NCBI GenBank assembly: GCA_019429055.1
Contig: JAHYJP010000005.1
Coordinates: forward strand, 1 to 53,186
Length of the DNA stretch: 53,186 nucleotides
DNA from: Bacteroidales bacterium
Lineage (GTDB): Bacteria; Bacteroidota; Bacteroidia; Bacteroidales; UBA7960
Direction: 5' to 3'
In this document: positions 9,513 to 19,328 of the stretch, one piece after another
How positions within the stretch are numbered: position 1 is the first letter of the stretch
Layout: each line of letters starts with the position of its first letter
Translations under genes and position numbers: made by a program
Notes under the pieces: model-generated
The model's database searches: none
The model's input: the letters and a program-made list of their open reading frames with translations, nothing else
Told to the model about the DNA's origin: nothing

Positions 9513-10820
9513 TCAGGGTCTTCTTTCAATTTGAGCTCCAATCTTCCGGAGCCTTGTATCAATATCCTGGTATCCGCGATCAATTTGTTCAATATTATGA
9601 ATAGTACTTTTACCTTCTGCACTTAGCGCAGCAATCAGCAATGCTACACCGGCCCTGATATCGGGCGATGTCATTTCAAGTGCTTTGAGCTGGTATTGTC
9701 TGTTAAGGCCAATTACGGTTGCCCGGTGGGGGTCGCAAAGAATAATCTGCGCGCCCATATCAATAAGTTTGTCCACAAAAAATAACCGGCTTTCAAACAT
9801 TTTCTGGTGAATAAGAACACTGCCTTTTGCCTGTATTGCTGCCACAAGAACTACACTTAGCAAATCGGGTGTAAATCCGGGCCAGGGTGCATCACTAATG
9901 GTTAGAATACTGCCGTCAATGAAGGTTTCTACCATATACTCCTGTTGCGATGGGATAAAAAGATCATCGCCATTAAGACTGAATTGAATCCCGAGCTTTC
10001 TGAAAACATCAGGTATAATGCCCAGTTCTTTAAATTGCACATTTTTTATGGTGATCTGGCTTTGCGTGGTTGCAGCCAGGGCCATAAAGCTTCCGATTTC
10101 AATCATATCGGGCAGCAGGGTATGTTTGCAACCATAAAGTTTGTCAACCCCTTCAATGGTGAGTAGGTTTGAACCTACACCGTTTATTTTTGCACCCATA
10201 CGGTTGAGCATTTTGCATAACTGCTGAAGGTATGGTTCGCAGGCTGCATTATAAATGGTAGTTATCCCTTTTGCCAGCACTGCTGCCATTACAATATTTG
10301 CAGTTCCGGTTACTGATGCTTCATCAAGAAGCATATATTCTCCTTTTAGCTGCCCGGCTTTAATATTATAAAAACCGCTAACAGGGTCATAATTAAAATC
10401 GGCTCCAAGTTTTTCAAGCCCTATAAAATGGGTATCAAGTCTTCTTCTTCCTATTTTATCACCACCGGGTTTAGGTATAGATGCCTTTTTAAATCGTGCA
10501 AGTAACGGCCCTACAATCATTACTGAACCCCTGAGCCGCGATGCTTTCTTTTTGAAATCATCTGTTTCAAGATATTTGATATCAACAGAGTCAGCTTTAA
10601 ATATAACGGTACCTTTTTCCGGTTTGCTCACTTTTACTCCCATATCTGAAAGTAAATCAATGAGGTTGTTAACATCAATAATGTCAGGAATGTTTTTAAT
10701 GGTAACTTCTTCTTCGGTGAGCAGAGTAGCACAAATGATTTGCAGGGCTTCATTTTTGGCTCCCTGGGGAATAATTTCACCACTTAACTTTTTACCACCG
10801 TTGATTACAAAAGAACTCAT
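9513..10820 (-). CDS. murA: UDP-N-acetylglucosamine 1-carboxyvinyltransferase
   Basis: A protein of 435 residues with the inside-out alpha/beta barrel repeats of EPSP-synthase-like enzymes. It transfers enolpyruvate from PEP to UDP-GlcNAc, the first committed step of peptidoglycan synthesis. Substrate-binding features visible include KNEAL (22-26) near the N-terminus and SPDIRAG near the C-terminus. The active-site loop reads PKPGGDKIGRRR, so the usual catalytic Cys is Asp121. Such Asp-type MurA enzymes are active but not alkylated by fosfomycin. It lies between DUF4290 and grpE, a common Bacteroidota arrangement. Confidence 0.96.
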   Translation of the reverse strand: MSSFVINGGKKLSGEIIPQGAKNEALQIICATLLTEEEVTIKNIPDIIDVNNLIDLLSDMGVKVSKPEKGTVIFKADSVDIKYLETDDFKKKASRLRGSVMIVGPLLARFKKASIPKPGGDKIGRRRLDTHFIGLEKLGADFNYDPVSGFYNIKAGQLKGEYMLLDEASVTGTANIVMAAVLAKGITTIYNAACEPYLQQLCKMLNRMGAKINGVGSNLLTIEGVDKLYGCKHTLLPDMIEIGSFMALAATTQSQITIKNVQFKELGIIPDVFRKLGIQFSLNGDDLFIPSQQEYMVETFIDGSILTISDAPWPGFTPDLLSVVLVAAIQAKGSVLIHQKMFESRLFFVDKLIDMGAQIILCDPHRATVIGLNRQYQLKALEMTSPDIRAGVALLIAALSAEGKSTIHNIEQIDRGYQDIDTRLRKIGAQIERRP

Positions 10821-10851
10821 AGGGTTTTATTTTAATGAATACAAAAAATCA

Positions 10852-10890
10852 CAAAACCCGCTTGCCTGTATTTAAAAGCAATAGGGTTTG
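10852..10890 (-). terminator. Possible terminator between DUF4290 and murA
   Basis: Arms AAACCC (10854-10859) and GGGTTT (10884-10889) enclose a second helix TTGC/GCAA with a small 2x2 internal loop. On the minus strand the hairpin is followed by a six-T run. It could end DUF4290 transcripts or act as an attenuator before murA. A separate 17-base palindrome (TGTGTTTCAGAAACACA) lies at 10909-10925, just after the DUF4290 stop. Confidence 0.4.
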
Positions 10891-10928
10891 GTAACTAAAA
10901 GCTTAATTTGTGTTTCAGAAACACACTT

Positions 10929-11576
10929 CTACTTTTTATGTTTTTTCTGATGCGAAGATTTTCCCTGTAGATTTTTCTTGGACTGAAAACCTTTTTTCTT
11001 CGGAGAGTTTCCAATACCCGATCCTGCAGTTAAAATATCCTGTGTATTGCTCAATCTGATGTTATCAAGGTTAAGCTGACCATCTGAAAGTTTTGCAAGA
11101 TGGCTGGCTATTTCTTCATCAGTTACAGCATCGCGGTTCCAGGTGAGATAGGATTTTTTCAGATGATTGGCAACCATCTTTACAAGGGCTTCTTTTTCTT
11201 CACCCTCAGGAAAATCCTTTGCTTTCTCGATCATTCTTTCAATATGTCTGCCATAATGACGAAAGGTAATATTATTGGATGCGTAGGAAAGTCTTTCAGG
11301 CTTTTTTTTCAGAGTTTCACGAGATGGAATGGGGTAAGGTGAATCAACATCAAGCTTGAAGTCTGACATGATAAACAAATGATCCCACAATTTGTGCTTG
11401 AAATCATTTACATCTCGCAGATGCGGGTTTAACTGGCCCATGACCTGGATGGTGGCTTTGGCAAGTTGGTTTCGCTTCTCGCGGTCTTCTATAGACATAA
11501 TATGTTCAATCATCTTTTGAATATTGCGGCCGTATTCCGAAATATTCATTTTTGAACGTTGCGAATTGTATTCCAT
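10929..11576 (-). CDS. DUF4290 domain-containing protein
   Basis: A protein of 215 residues recognised as the Bacteroidota-restricted DUF4290 family by its N-terminal NISEYGRNIQKMIEH pattern, the (D)RE-(K)RN-(Q)LA segment, MGQLNPHLRD and FKHKLWDHLF. It is probably cytosolic and helical, ending in a Lys/Ser-rich basic tail (about 185-215). No biochemical function is known. Conserved adjacency to murA suggests a cell-envelope or division role, which is inference only. Confidence 0.85.
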   Translation of the reverse strand: MEYNSQRSKMNISEYGRNIQKMIEHIMSIEDREKRNQLAKATIQVMGQLNPHLRDVNDFKHKLWDHLFIMSDFKLDVDSPYPIPSRETLKKKPERLSYASNNITFRHYGRHIERMIEKAKDFPEGEEKEALVKMVANHLKKSYLTWNRDAVTDEEIASHLAKLSDGQLNLDNIRLSNTQDILTAGSGIGNSPKKKGFQSKKNLQGKSSHQKKHKK

Positions 11577-11920
11577 AAAATAAATCTACAAGTGGATTAT
11601 ATAAAAATTGTTTTCATCCTTTTCATTATCTGAAAAACTATCAGGAAAACTGAAGGAATAATATGTACCGGCGAATACCCTTTTTTAAAAAGGCCGGTAT
11701 TGAATTTTAAAAGATCATAACTTAAATTTCTGAAAAATCAACAGGATCATTAAAAGGCTTCAATGTTTAATTTATCAGGGATAAAAAAATCAGTAGTAAT
11801 TATATCTTGCTTGGTTTTAGAAGCTAAAAGGGTTAACGGGTGTTGACAATTTTCATTATATCAGCATATAATGTCTGTTTTCAGGCACAAATATATCAAT
11901 AAAATCATTAACCCCCTACG
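11577..11920. other. Intergenic region with nested inverted repeats
   Basis: No credible gene on either strand. It contains a 7-bp inverted repeat TACCGGC/GCCGGTA (11666-11672 and 11693-11699) whose loop holds a CTTTTTT-AAAAAG palindrome. It also holds an 8-bp inverted repeat CATTATAT-CAGC-ATATAATG (11854-11873). On the minus strand TATATTTG (11888-11895) matches the Bacteroidota -7 element and could drive DUF4290 with a leader of about 300 bases. Neither hairpin has a strong T-tract, so terminator function is uncertain. Confidence 0.5.
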
Positions 11921-14218
11921 TCAGTTTAAAATTTTAAGCTTGGCAAACTTAAGCAACAGCTGTTTTTTCCCAAAATTATTAAATATTACAGTGGCTTTGG
12001 CATTTTCACCGTTGCCTTCAACGGCTTCAATTTTTCCCATTCCAAAGCGCTGATGCTGAACATTTAATCCAGGTTTGAGTTCACTTGCCGGAATACTCTG
12101 GAATAAGCTGTCGCTCTGATCTTCTGGTTGCCCGGTGGCAGTTTCAGAAACATCCGGCGTATCGCTATGCCCGCTGAATTTTTGTCTGCTTTGTGAAAAA
12201 CTTTCTCCGGTCCATGTTTGCTTTTTAAATCCGGAAGGAGAAGCATAATTTATGATACACTCAGGATTTAACTCATCAATAAATCTGCTGGGTTCGCATA
12301 TGGTAAACTGTCCGAATCGAAAACGGGTTTCGGCATATGATATTGTAAGCTGTTGCATTGCCCTTGTAACTGCCACATAAAACAATCGTCTTTCTTCCTC
12401 CAGTTCCGATCTTGTATTTAATGATAACTGCGATGGGAAAAGATTTTCTTCCACACCAACCAGGAAAATAAAAGGAAACTCAAGCCCTTTAGCGGCATGT
12501 ATGGTCATGAGAGTGACCTTGTCGGTATCGGTGGGATCTTCCTTTTGCGTGTCAGCATCGGTCATAAGAGCAATATCCTGCATAAAAACATCCAGGGTTT
12601 TGATCTGGTCTTCGCCTTCAACGTCTGCGGGCATTTCGGAAAAATCCTTTAGTGCATTAAGTAATTCTTCAATATTCTCCTTGCGGTTCATGCCTTCAGG
12701 ACTCTCATCTTCATGGTAATGTTTGAATACACCAGCCGATGAAGCAATTTTTTTTCCCATTTCAAAGGCATTGTACTGATTTAGCTGAGCCGAAAAGCTT
12801 TTGATCATGGTAACAAATTCCTGAAGGCGTTTTTTTACACCCGCATTTACACCTAATTGAAATGTATCAGGATTTGCGGCTACTTCCATCAGAGGTTTTT
12901 GATTATCATTGGCGGTTACCACAAGTTTTTCAAGACTTGTTTTGCCTATGCCCCTGGCAGGAAAATTGACAATCCGCATAAAAGCATCCTCATCGCTTGG
13001 ATTGATAACCAGCCTGAAATAGGCCAGCATGTCTTTGATCTCTTTCCGCTGGTAAAATGACGTGCCACCGTATATCCTGTAAGGGATATTTATTTTTCGC
13101 AGAGCCTCTTCCAATGCCCTCGACTGGGCGTTGGTCCGGTAAAGAATGGCAAAATCCTTATTAGCGAGCTGCTTGTTCATTTTTGTTTCAAAAATGTAAT
13201 TCGCTACCAATACGCCCTCTTCACTTTCACTGGTTGCTTTCATGATGCGTATCTTCTCACCTGCATCATTCTGGGTCCATACAACTTTCTTAATCTGATC
13301 CTTATTGTTGGCAATCACACTGTTGGCGGCATTTACAATATTCTGGGTTGACCGGTAATTTTGCTCAAGTTTGAAGACCCTGTTATCGGGGTAATCTTTT
13401 TTAAAATTCAGAATGTTTTGAATGTTTGCGCCTCTGAAAGCATAAATGCTCTGTGCATCATCACCTACAACACAAATATTTTCGTTATTGGCAGCCAGTT
13501 TTTTTACAATCAGGTATTGCGAAAAGTTGGTATCCTGATATTCATCAACAAGTATGTAATTGAATTTCAGCTGATATTTGTAAAGAACCTCGGGGAAGTC
13601 GCGCAATAATATATTGGTGTTAAAAAGAAGATCGTCGAAATCCATGGCTGCCGCCTTGCGCAAGCGTTGCTGATACAGGCTGTAGATCAGCCCGATTTTG
13701 GGTTTGCGGTTCTGGATGTCATAAGTTTGTATTTCAGCATCTTCATTGTAATCCATGGCCGAAATCAGATTGTTTTTGGCATTGGATATCCTGTGCAAAA
13801 CATAGCTTGCATTGTATACTTTATCATCAAGTTGCTGCTCTTTTACAATGGTTTTAAGAAGTCTTTTTGAATCATCAGTATCATAAATAGTAAAGTTGGA
13901 GGGAAACCCCAGTTTTTCGGATTCAATGCGTAATATTTTTGCAAAAATGGAATGAAAGGTTCCCATCCAAAGGGATTTGGCTTTACTGGCACCAACCAGT
14001 TGGGCTATTCGTTCCTTCATTTCACGTGCAGCCTTGTTGGTAAAAGTGAGTGCGAGGATATTAAAGGGATCAACACCTTTACTTAATAGGTATGCAATCC
14101 TGTATGTCAATACACGGGTTTTGCCCGATCCCGCACCTGCAATCACCATTACCGGACCTTCAGTATTTTCAACTGCCTGGCGTTGGGGTTCATTCAAATC
14201 ATTTAGAAAATCGATCAT
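11921..14218 (-). CDS. UvrD/PcrA-family ATP-dependent DNA helicase
   Basis: A protein of 765 residues with all superfamily 1A motifs: Q-motif LNEPQRQAV (8-16), Walker A GAGSGKT (28-34), Walker B VDEYQDT (224-230), motif III VGDDAQSIYAFRGA (251-264), LEQNYRS (284-290), and the C-terminal TIHAAKGLEFPFIFLVG and VAVTRAM segments. The extreme C-terminus carries the PcrA-like KVxHxxFGxGxV-type fold (VQHQRFGMGKIEAVEG), which contacts RNA polymerase in PcrA. It unwinds DNA 3' to 5' in repair and transcription-conflict resolution. Minus-strand -7-like elements lie at 14277-14284 and 14297-14304. Confidence 0.95.
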   Translation of the reverse strand: MIDFLNDLNEPQRQAVENTEGPVMVIAGAGSGKTRVLTYRIAYLLSKGVDPFNILALTFTNKAAREMKERIAQLVGASKAKSLWMGTFHSIFAKILRIESEKLGFPSNFTIYDTDDSKRLLKTIVKEQQLDDKVYNASYVLHRISNAKNNLISAMDYNEDAEIQTYDIQNRKPKIGLIYSLYQQRLRKAAAMDFDDLLFNTNILLRDFPEVLYKYQLKFNYILVDEYQDTNFSQYLIVKKLAANNENICVVGDDAQSIYAFRGANIQNILNFKKDYPDNRVFKLEQNYRSTQNIVNAANSVIANNKDQIKKVVWTQNDAGEKIRIMKATSESEEGVLVANYIFETKMNKQLANKDFAILYRTNAQSRALEEALRKINIPYRIYGGTSFYQRKEIKDMLAYFRLVINPSDEDAFMRIVNFPARGIGKTSLEKLVVTANDNQKPLMEVAANPDTFQLGVNAGVKKRLQEFVTMIKSFSAQLNQYNAFEMGKKIASSAGVFKHYHEDESPEGMNRKENIEELLNALKDFSEMPADVEGEDQIKTLDVFMQDIALMTDADTQKEDPTDTDKVTLMTIHAAKGLEFPFIFLVGVEENLFPSQLSLNTRSELEEERRLFYVAVTRAMQQLTISYAETRFRFGQFTICEPSRFIDELNPECIINYASPSGFKKQTWTGESFSQSRQKFSGHSDTPDVSETATGQPEDQSDSLFQSIPASELKPGLNVQHQRFGMGKIEAVEGNGENAKATVIFNNFGKKQLLLKFAKLKILN

Positions 14219-14276
14219 TCGTTAATTAACTTCTGCTTGTTATGTTTGTATGATTTCTGAATTGGAAAGCAAGTTG

Positions 14277-14284
14277 CAAAGTTA
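14277..14284 (-). promoter_or_regulatory. Candidate -7 element for the helicase gene
   Basis: The minus strand reads TAACTTTG, an exact TAnnTTTG match, 59 bases upstream of the helicase ATG. A second match, TAGTTTTG, lies at 14297-14304. No clear TTG box at the expected spacing was found for either. Confidence 0.4.
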
Positions 14285-14438
14285 GGACTTTTTACACAAA
14301 ACTAAGTTTGCACCTTTGTTAAATGATTTACGTTTTTTGGGTTTTTCCGGTCAGCTCTACTGATCACTTTTTTGGTTTTTGCATTTTTCTTTTTGTATTT
14401 TTACCCCCCAATGAAGCTACTAACCAAAAGATTCACAA

Positions 14439-15521
14439 ATGAAAACAACCAAAGTAATTTTTTTACTCCTTTTAGTTTTTATTTTTCTGCAAAATCATGT
14501 TGCAGGTCAATCATCACCCCCGGCCGCACAGGACGAACTTAATGTGCATTTCAATAACCTGCGTCACAGGCTTGATGTTTTACAGAAAAAAATTGATGAT
14601 GTGTTATGGTTTGAAAGGGTAGGTGACATTGCGTATGTTGATAAAGTGTTTTTGGCAGGTGAGCCCCCACGTGGCTTTGAGCATGCAAAAACATTGCAGG
14701 AAGCTAATCCCATCAAATTCTGGTCATATGTATTCATCCCGAAGGATATTGATCCATCTCGCAAATATCCTTTAATTGTTTTGCCCCACGGTGGGGTTCA
14801 TGGTGATTTTAATACCTATTATACTCACATCATAAGGGAATTGATAGCTCAGCAATACATCGTTGTAGCTCCGGAATACAGAGGAAGTACCGGATACGGC
14901 AGACTGACCTACGAGTTAATTGATTATGGCGGACTCGAAAACGCTGATGTGGATATCAGCCGGCAGTATATGGTTGATAATTACAGTATAGTCGATAGAA
15001 GCAGGGTTGGCATAGTGGGGTGGAGCCACGGGGGCATGATTGCCTTGATGAATATCTTTGAAAATCCACGCAACTATAAATGTGCATTTGCCGGGGTGCC
15101 CGTAAGTGATCTGATAGCTCGTATGGGTTATAAAAGACCTGCCTACGAAGATTATTACTCAGCAGATTATCATATTGGGGATATGGTGCATGAAAATATT
15201 GATGAGTATCGGCGTCGTTCACCGGTTTATCATGCCCATAAGTTGCAAACCCCGCTTCTGATACATACCAATACCAATGACGAAGATGTTCACGTACTCG
15301 AAGTTGAAAATCTTATTAATGCTCTTAAAGCGCAGGGCAAAAGCTTTGAATATGAAATATTTCAGGATATACCGGGAGGACACTCCTTTGACAGGATGGA
15401 TCATAAGCAGGGGAGAGAGATCCGGTTTAAGATTTACAAATTTCTTGAGAAACATCTTGATCCTCCCGCGAAATTCAGGAACTTGTCCGAAATGGAACAG
15501 GCAGCCTATCGGTTCAGATAA
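14439..15521 (+). CDS. Exported S9-type (prolyl oligopeptidase-like) alpha/beta hydrolase
   Basis: A protein of 360 residues with a cleavable signal peptide (residues 1-24, ending VAGQ) and an alpha/beta-hydrolase domain. Features are the oxyanion segment LPHGGVHG (115-122), EYRGSTGYG (146-154), nucleophile elbow GWSHGG with Ser196, probable acid Asp281 or Asp283, and catalytic His315 in PGGH. It lacks the beta-propeller of full-length S9 peptidases, so it could be a dipeptidyl peptidase-like enzyme or an esterase. It is probably periplasmic. It stands alone and ends at a good terminator (15594). Confidence 0.85.
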   Translation: MKTTKVIFLLLLVFIFLQNHVAGQSSPPAAQDELNVHFNNLRHRLDVLQKKIDDVLWFERVGDIAYVDKVFLAGEPPRGFEHAKTLQEANPIKFWSYVFIPKDIDPSRKYPLIVLPHGGVHGDFNTYYTHIIRELIAQQYIVVAPEYRGSTGYGRLTYELIDYGGLENADVDISRQYMVDNYSIVDRSRVGIVGWSHGGMIALMNIFENPRNYKCAFAGVPVSDLIARMGYKRPAYEDYYSADYHIGDMVHENIDEYRRRSPVYHAHKLQTPLLIHTNTNDEDVHVLEVENLINALKAQGKSFEYEIFQDIPGGHSFDRMDHKQGREIRFKIYKFLEKHLDPPAKFRNLSEMEQAAYRFR

Positions 15522-15593
15522 ATCTCTGGAATTTATTGTAACCCGGTTTACTTCAAAATACTTTACTATATACCTTATTACATAAGGTGTATT

Positions 15594-15622
15594 CGGGCAA
15601 CTTTTCGGGTTGTCCGTTTTTT
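15594..15622 (+). terminator. Rho-independent terminator after the S9-type hydrolase
   Basis: An 8-bp stem CGGGCAAC/GTTGTCCG (one G-U pair) with a 7-base loop is followed by TTTTTTAT. It separates the hydrolase gene from the ribosomal cluster. Confidence 0.85.
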
Positions 15623-15677
15623 ATCTGTGTTTTGAAAAACAGCAACATTTCTACAACATTATATTTGTTAAGATTAA

Positions 15678-15707
15678 CTGATTAAACACAAAACTTTACT
15701 ATCTTTG
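15678..15707 (+). promoter_or_regulatory. Upstream promoter (P1) of the str/ribosomal cluster
   Basis: TATCTTTG (15700-15707) is an exact match to the Bacteroidota -7 consensus. A partial -33 box CTG (15678-15680) lies 19 bases upstream. The leader to rpsL would be about 240 bases and includes promoter P2. Confidence 0.6.
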
Positions 15708-15832
15708 TGCCCCCAAAAAACAGAAATAAATTATACTGAATATCAATAATTTCTGATTTTGGAGAATGGATAAAGATCTATAGTTGCCAAGGCATTTTAT
15801 TGCTAAGTGTGTGCAAAAGAGTAATTTTTTAA

Positions 15833-15871
15833 AAAACCATATTGGTTTTAAAAAATAACTTCTTACCTTTG
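15833..15871 (+). promoter_or_regulatory. Proximal promoter (P2) of the ribosomal cluster with overlapping palindrome
   Basis: TTG (15842-15844), a 19-base spacer and TACCTTTG (15864-15871) form a textbook Bacteroidota promoter 78 bases before rpsL. A palindrome AAAACCA-TAT-TGGTTTT (15833-15849) overlaps the -33 box and could bind a regulator. The leader downstream contains a small TTGGTT/AACCAA hairpin near 15890-15905. Confidence 0.8.
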
Positions 15872-15948
15872 CACTCCCTAAAAAGTGCTTGGTTTTGTAT
15901 AACCAAATAATAAAGAAGTTTTTACATAATAATTTTTAAACTTAGAGT

Positions 15949-16329
15949 ATGCCAACAATACAACAATTGGTTCGTAAAGGACGCCAAAAGGTGACTTACA
16001 AGAGTAAATCACCCGCTTTGGATTCATGTCCCCAGCGTCGCGGAGTTTGTGTAAGGGTATATACCACAACCCCCAAAAAACCCAACTCAGCAATGCGTAA
16101 AGTTGCCAGGGTAAGGCTTACCAATGGAAAAGAGGTAAACGCTTATATTCCCGGAGAAGGACACAACCTGCAAGAACACTCAATCGTGTTGATTCGTGGA
16201 GGTAGGGTAAAAGATTTACCAGGGGTAAGGTACCATATCATCAGGGGTGCACTTGACACCAGCGGTGTAGAAGGTCGTAACCAAAGAAGGTCCAAATATG
16301 GAACCAAAAAACCTAAAGCGAAAAAATAA
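15949..16329 (+). CDS. rpsL: 30S ribosomal protein S12
   Basis: A protein of 126 residues with the signature [12 protein letters not shown] loop and [12 protein letters not shown]. The lysines whose replacement gives streptomycin resistance in other bacteria are both the wild-type residue. S12 sits at the decoding centre of the small subunit. It is the first gene of the cluster, 35 bases before rpsG, and follows two promoters. Confidence 0.99.
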   Translation: MPTIQQLVRKGRQKVTYKSKSPALDSCPQRRGVCVRVYTTTPKKPNSAMRKVARVRLTNGKEVNAYIPGEGHNLQEHSIVLIRGGRVKDLPGVRYHIIRGALDTSGVEGRNQRRSKYGTKKPKAKK

Positions 16330-16364
16330 TAAACGAATCAGAGCGATTTAAAACTTTTGGATAA

Positions 16365-16832
16365 ATGAGAAAATCGAAACCCAAAAAGAGAATTGTGCTT
16401 CCTGACCCCAAATTCAACGATGTTTTGGTAACCAGGTTTGTAAATAACCTTATGCTCAGGGGCAAAAAAAATCTCGCATACAATATATTTTATGGTGCCA
16501 TAGATATTGTTAGCGAGAAAACCAAAGAAGATGGTTTAGAGGTATGGAAAAAGGGCCTCGCTAACGTAACACCTAATGTTGAGGTAAGAAGCCGTCGTAT
16601 TGGTGGAGCAACATTTCAGATCCCTTCAGAAATTCGTGCTGAAAGGAAAATGTCAATCGGTATGAAAAACCTGATCAAGTTTGCCCGCAAACGTAACGAA
16701 AAAACAATGGCTGCAAAACTGGCCGGAGAAATCGTTTCAGCTTTTAAGGAAGAAGGAGCAGCTTATAAAAGGAAAGAAGATACCCACCGTATGGCAGATG
16801 CCAACAAGGCATTCTCACATTTTAGATTTTAA
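16365..16832 (+). CDS. rpsG: 30S ribosomal protein S7
   Basis: A protein of 155 residues starting MRKSKPKKR, with conserved [12 protein letters not shown] and [10 protein letters not shown] segments. It nucleates assembly of the 30S head by binding the 3' major domain of 16S rRNA. It lies 28 bases before fusA, so it belongs to the classic str order S12-S7-EF-G. Confidence 0.99.
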   Translation: MRKSKPKKRIVLPDPKFNDVLVTRFVNNLMLRGKKNLAYNIFYGAIDIVSEKTKEDGLEVWKKGLANVTPNVEVRSRRIGGATFQIPSEIRAERKMSIGMKNLIKFARKRNEKTMAAKLAGEIVSAFKEEGAAYKRKEDTHRMADANKAFSHFRF

Positions 16833-16860
16833 TAGAAAATATATTCCCCTGTTTTAATAA

Positions 16861-18960
16861 ATGGCAAGAGATTTAAAATATACACGCAATATTGGTATAA
16901 TGGCCCACATCGATGCTGGTAAAACTACCACCACCGAGCGTATACTCTATTATACCGGTGTAAATCATCGTCTTGGTGAAACCCACGATGGTTCTGCTAC
17001 TATGGACTGGATGGTTCAGGAGCAGGAGAGGGGTATCACCATTACCTCTGCCGCAACTACTACTTTTTGGAATTATAACGAGAGTCAGTACAAAATAAAT
17101 ATTATTGATACTCCCGGACATGTTGATTTTACTGTAGAAGTTGAAAGGTCATTGCGTGTGCTCGATGGTGCCATTGCACTTTTCTGTGCAGTTGGTGGTG
17201 TAGAACCCCAATCTGAAACAGTCTGGAGACAGGCCGATAAATACAAAGTACCCCGTTTAAGCTTTGTAAATAAGATGGATCGCTCAGGTGCCGATTTCTT
17301 TTCAGTGGTTGATCAAATTAGAGAAAAACTCGGTTCAAATGCCATACCCCTTCAAATCCCTATAGGATATGAAGAATCCTTCAGAGGGGTTGTTGATCTT
17401 ATTACCAATAAAGCTTTTGAATGGGAAGAAAAATCTGACGGGATGAAATTCGTTCAGGTTGATATTCCTGAAGATCTTAAAGAAACTGTTGATGAGTATC
17501 GCACGAAACTCATTGAAGGTTGTGCCGAAGAGAGTGAAGATCTGCTCGAAAAATTCATGGAAGACCCTGACTCCATTTCTGAAGATGAAATGATAGCTGC
17601 CATCAGGAAAGCAACTGTTGAAATGCGAATTACCCCGGTTCTTTGTGGGTCAGCATTCAAAAACAAAGGAGTTCAGTTGTTGCTCGATGCAGTTGTCAGA
17701 TTCCTTCCATCTCCATCAGACGTAGAATCCATTACCGGAATAAATCCCAAAACCGAGAAAGAAGAAAAGCGCAGATCTGATGCATCAGAACCTTTTGCAG
17801 CACTGGCTTTCAAAATTGCAACCGACCCATATGTAGGCCGTTTGTGCTTCTTCAGAGTTTATAGCGGATCATTGGATTCCGGGTCTTATATATATAATGC
17901 TTCTACAGGGAAAAAGGAAAGAATCTCGCGTATACTCCAGATGCACGCCAATAAGCAAAATCCTATTGACAGGATTGAAGCCGGTGATATTGGAGCTGCT
18001 GTAGGATTCAAATCAATTCATACCGGGGATACCCTCTGTAATGAGAAAAACCCCATCCTGCTCGAATCTATGAGTTTTCCCGAACCGGTTATCAGTGTTG
18101 CGGTTGAACCCAAAACTCAGGCTGATGTCGACAAACTCTCGATGGCTTTAAGTAAACTTACCGAAGAAGATCCCACCTTTAATGTTAAGACCGATGAAAA
18201 CAGTGGTCAGACCATTATAAGCGGAATGGGCGAATTACACCTTGAAATATTGCTTGATAGATTGAAAAGAGAGTTTAAAGTAGAGTGTAATCAGGGTGCC
18301 CCTCAGGTTGCTTACAAAGAAGCGATTACCACTGTAGTTAAACACCGCGAAGTTTACAAAAAACAATCCGGTGGTCGTGGTAAGTTTGCTGATATTGTAT
18401 TTGAAATGGGGCCTGCCGATGAAGGTATTACAGGATTACAGTTCAAAGACGAAGTAAAAGGTGGAAATATCCCCAAAGAGTTTATTCCCTCAGTTGAGAA
18501 AGGATTTAAAACTGCCATGCAGAATGGTATTCTGGCGGGTTTCCCTATGGATAATTTAAAGGTGACATTGATTGATGGATCTTTTCACAGTGTTGACTCC
18601 GATTCATTATCATTTGAGCTTGCAGCCAGAATTGCTTTTAAAGAAGCATCCAGGAAGGCAAATAAAATACTTCTTGAGCCTATGATGAAGCTTGAGGTGG
18701 TAACGCCGGAAGAAAACGTGGGTGATGTGGTAGGTGATATCAATCGCCGCAGAGGTCATCTTGATGGCTTAACATCACGAGTTAATATGCAGATAATTAA
18801 AGCCAAAGTTCCCCTTTCCGAGATGTTTGGGTATGTAACCTCATTAAGGACACTTTCATCCGGACGGGCAACATCTACAATGGAGTTTTCGCATTATAGT
18901 GAAGCTCCGCGAAATATTACCGAAGAAATTACTATGAAAATTAATGGTGTAAAAGCATAA
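16861..18960 (+). CDS. fusA: Elongation factor G
   Basis: A protein of 699 residues with the full five-domain EF-G layout. The GTPase motifs are AHIDAGKT (15-22), DTPGH (84-88) and NKMD (138-141), and the switch-I region contains the expected RGITI (58-62). Domain IV and the C-terminal domain are complete (ending TMKINGVKA). It drives tRNA-mRNA translocation. No tuf gene follows; the next gene is rpsJ after 24 bases, joining the str and S10 operons. Confidence 0.98.
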   Translation: MARDLKYTRNIGIMAHIDAGKTTTTERILYYTGVNHRLGETHDGSATMDWMVQEQERGITITSAATTTFWNYNESQYKINIIDTPGHVDFTVEVERSLRVLDGAIALFCAVGGVEPQSETVWRQADKYKVPRLSFVNKMDRSGADFFSVVDQIREKLGSNAIPLQIPIGYEESFRGVVDLITNKAFEWEEKSDGMKFVQVDIPEDLKETVDEYRTKLIEGCAEESEDLLEKFMEDPDSISEDEMIAAIRKATVEMRITPVLCGSAFKNKGVQLLLDAVVRFLPSPSDVESITGINPKTEKEEKRRSDASEPFAALAFKIATDPYVGRLCFFRVYSGSLDSGSYIYNASTGKKERISRILQMHANKQNPIDRIEAGDIGAAVGFKSIHTGDTLCNEKNPILLESMSFPEPVISVAVEPKTQADVDKLSMALSKLTEEDPTFNVKTDENSGQTIISGMGELHLEILLDRLKREFKVECNQGAPQVAYKEAITTVVKHREVYKKQSGGRGKFADIVFEMGPADEGITGLQFKDEVKGGNIPKEFIPSVEKGFKTAMQNGILAGFPMDNLKVTLIDGSFHSVDSDSLSFELAARIAFKEASRKANKILLEPMMKLEVVTPEENVGDVVGDINRRRGHLDGLTSRVNMQIIKAKVPLSEMFGYVTSLRTLSSGRATSTMEFSHYSEAPRNITEEITMKINGVKA

Positions 18961-18984
18961 TCGTTAAATAAAAATAACTAAACC

Positions 18985-19290
18985 GTGAGTCAAAGAATCA
19001 GAATCAAATTGAAATCTTACGATTACAACCTGGTAGATAAATCAGCTGAGAAAATCGTAAGGACCGTCAAGTCGACAGGTGCCGTTGTAAGTGGTCCTAT
19101 TCCACTTCCAACCAATAAAAAGATCTTTACTGTCCTTCGGTCAACCTTTGTAAATAAAAAATCAAGAGAGCAGTTCCAGCTTTGCTCTTACAAAAGATTG
19201 CTGGATATTTATTCTTCAACATCCAAAACTGTTGATGCTTTGATGAAGCTCGAATTGCCCAGTGGTGTTGAAGTTGAAATTAAAGTATAA
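18985..19290 (+). CDS. rpsJ: 30S ribosomal protein S10 (GTG start)
   Basis: A protein of 101 residues, the family length, with conserved IRIKLKSYD at the N-terminus and GPIPLPTNK in the extended loop. The GTG start is chosen because it gives the canonical N-terminus and no closer ATG exists. Beyond its role in the 30S head, S10 (NusE) also acts in transcription antitermination. It is the first gene of the S10 section and lies 38 bases before rplC. Confidence 0.98.
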   Translation: MSQRIRIKLKSYDYNLVDKSAEKIVRTVKSTGAVVSGPIPLPTNKKIFTVLRSTFVNKKSREQFQLCSYKRLLDIYSSTSKTVDALMKLELPSGVEVEIKV

Positions 19291-19328
19291 TTAATAAATC
19301 GCAATAGCGTAAGTAAAAATTCCGAAAA

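Noticed and set aside
15678-15707. Strong confidence in every TAnnTTTG match as a promoter
   Set aside because: The motif has only six fixed bases and will occur by chance in A/T-rich DNA. Only sites with a TTG box 19 bases upstream (15842-15871 and 44462-44491) were given high confidence.
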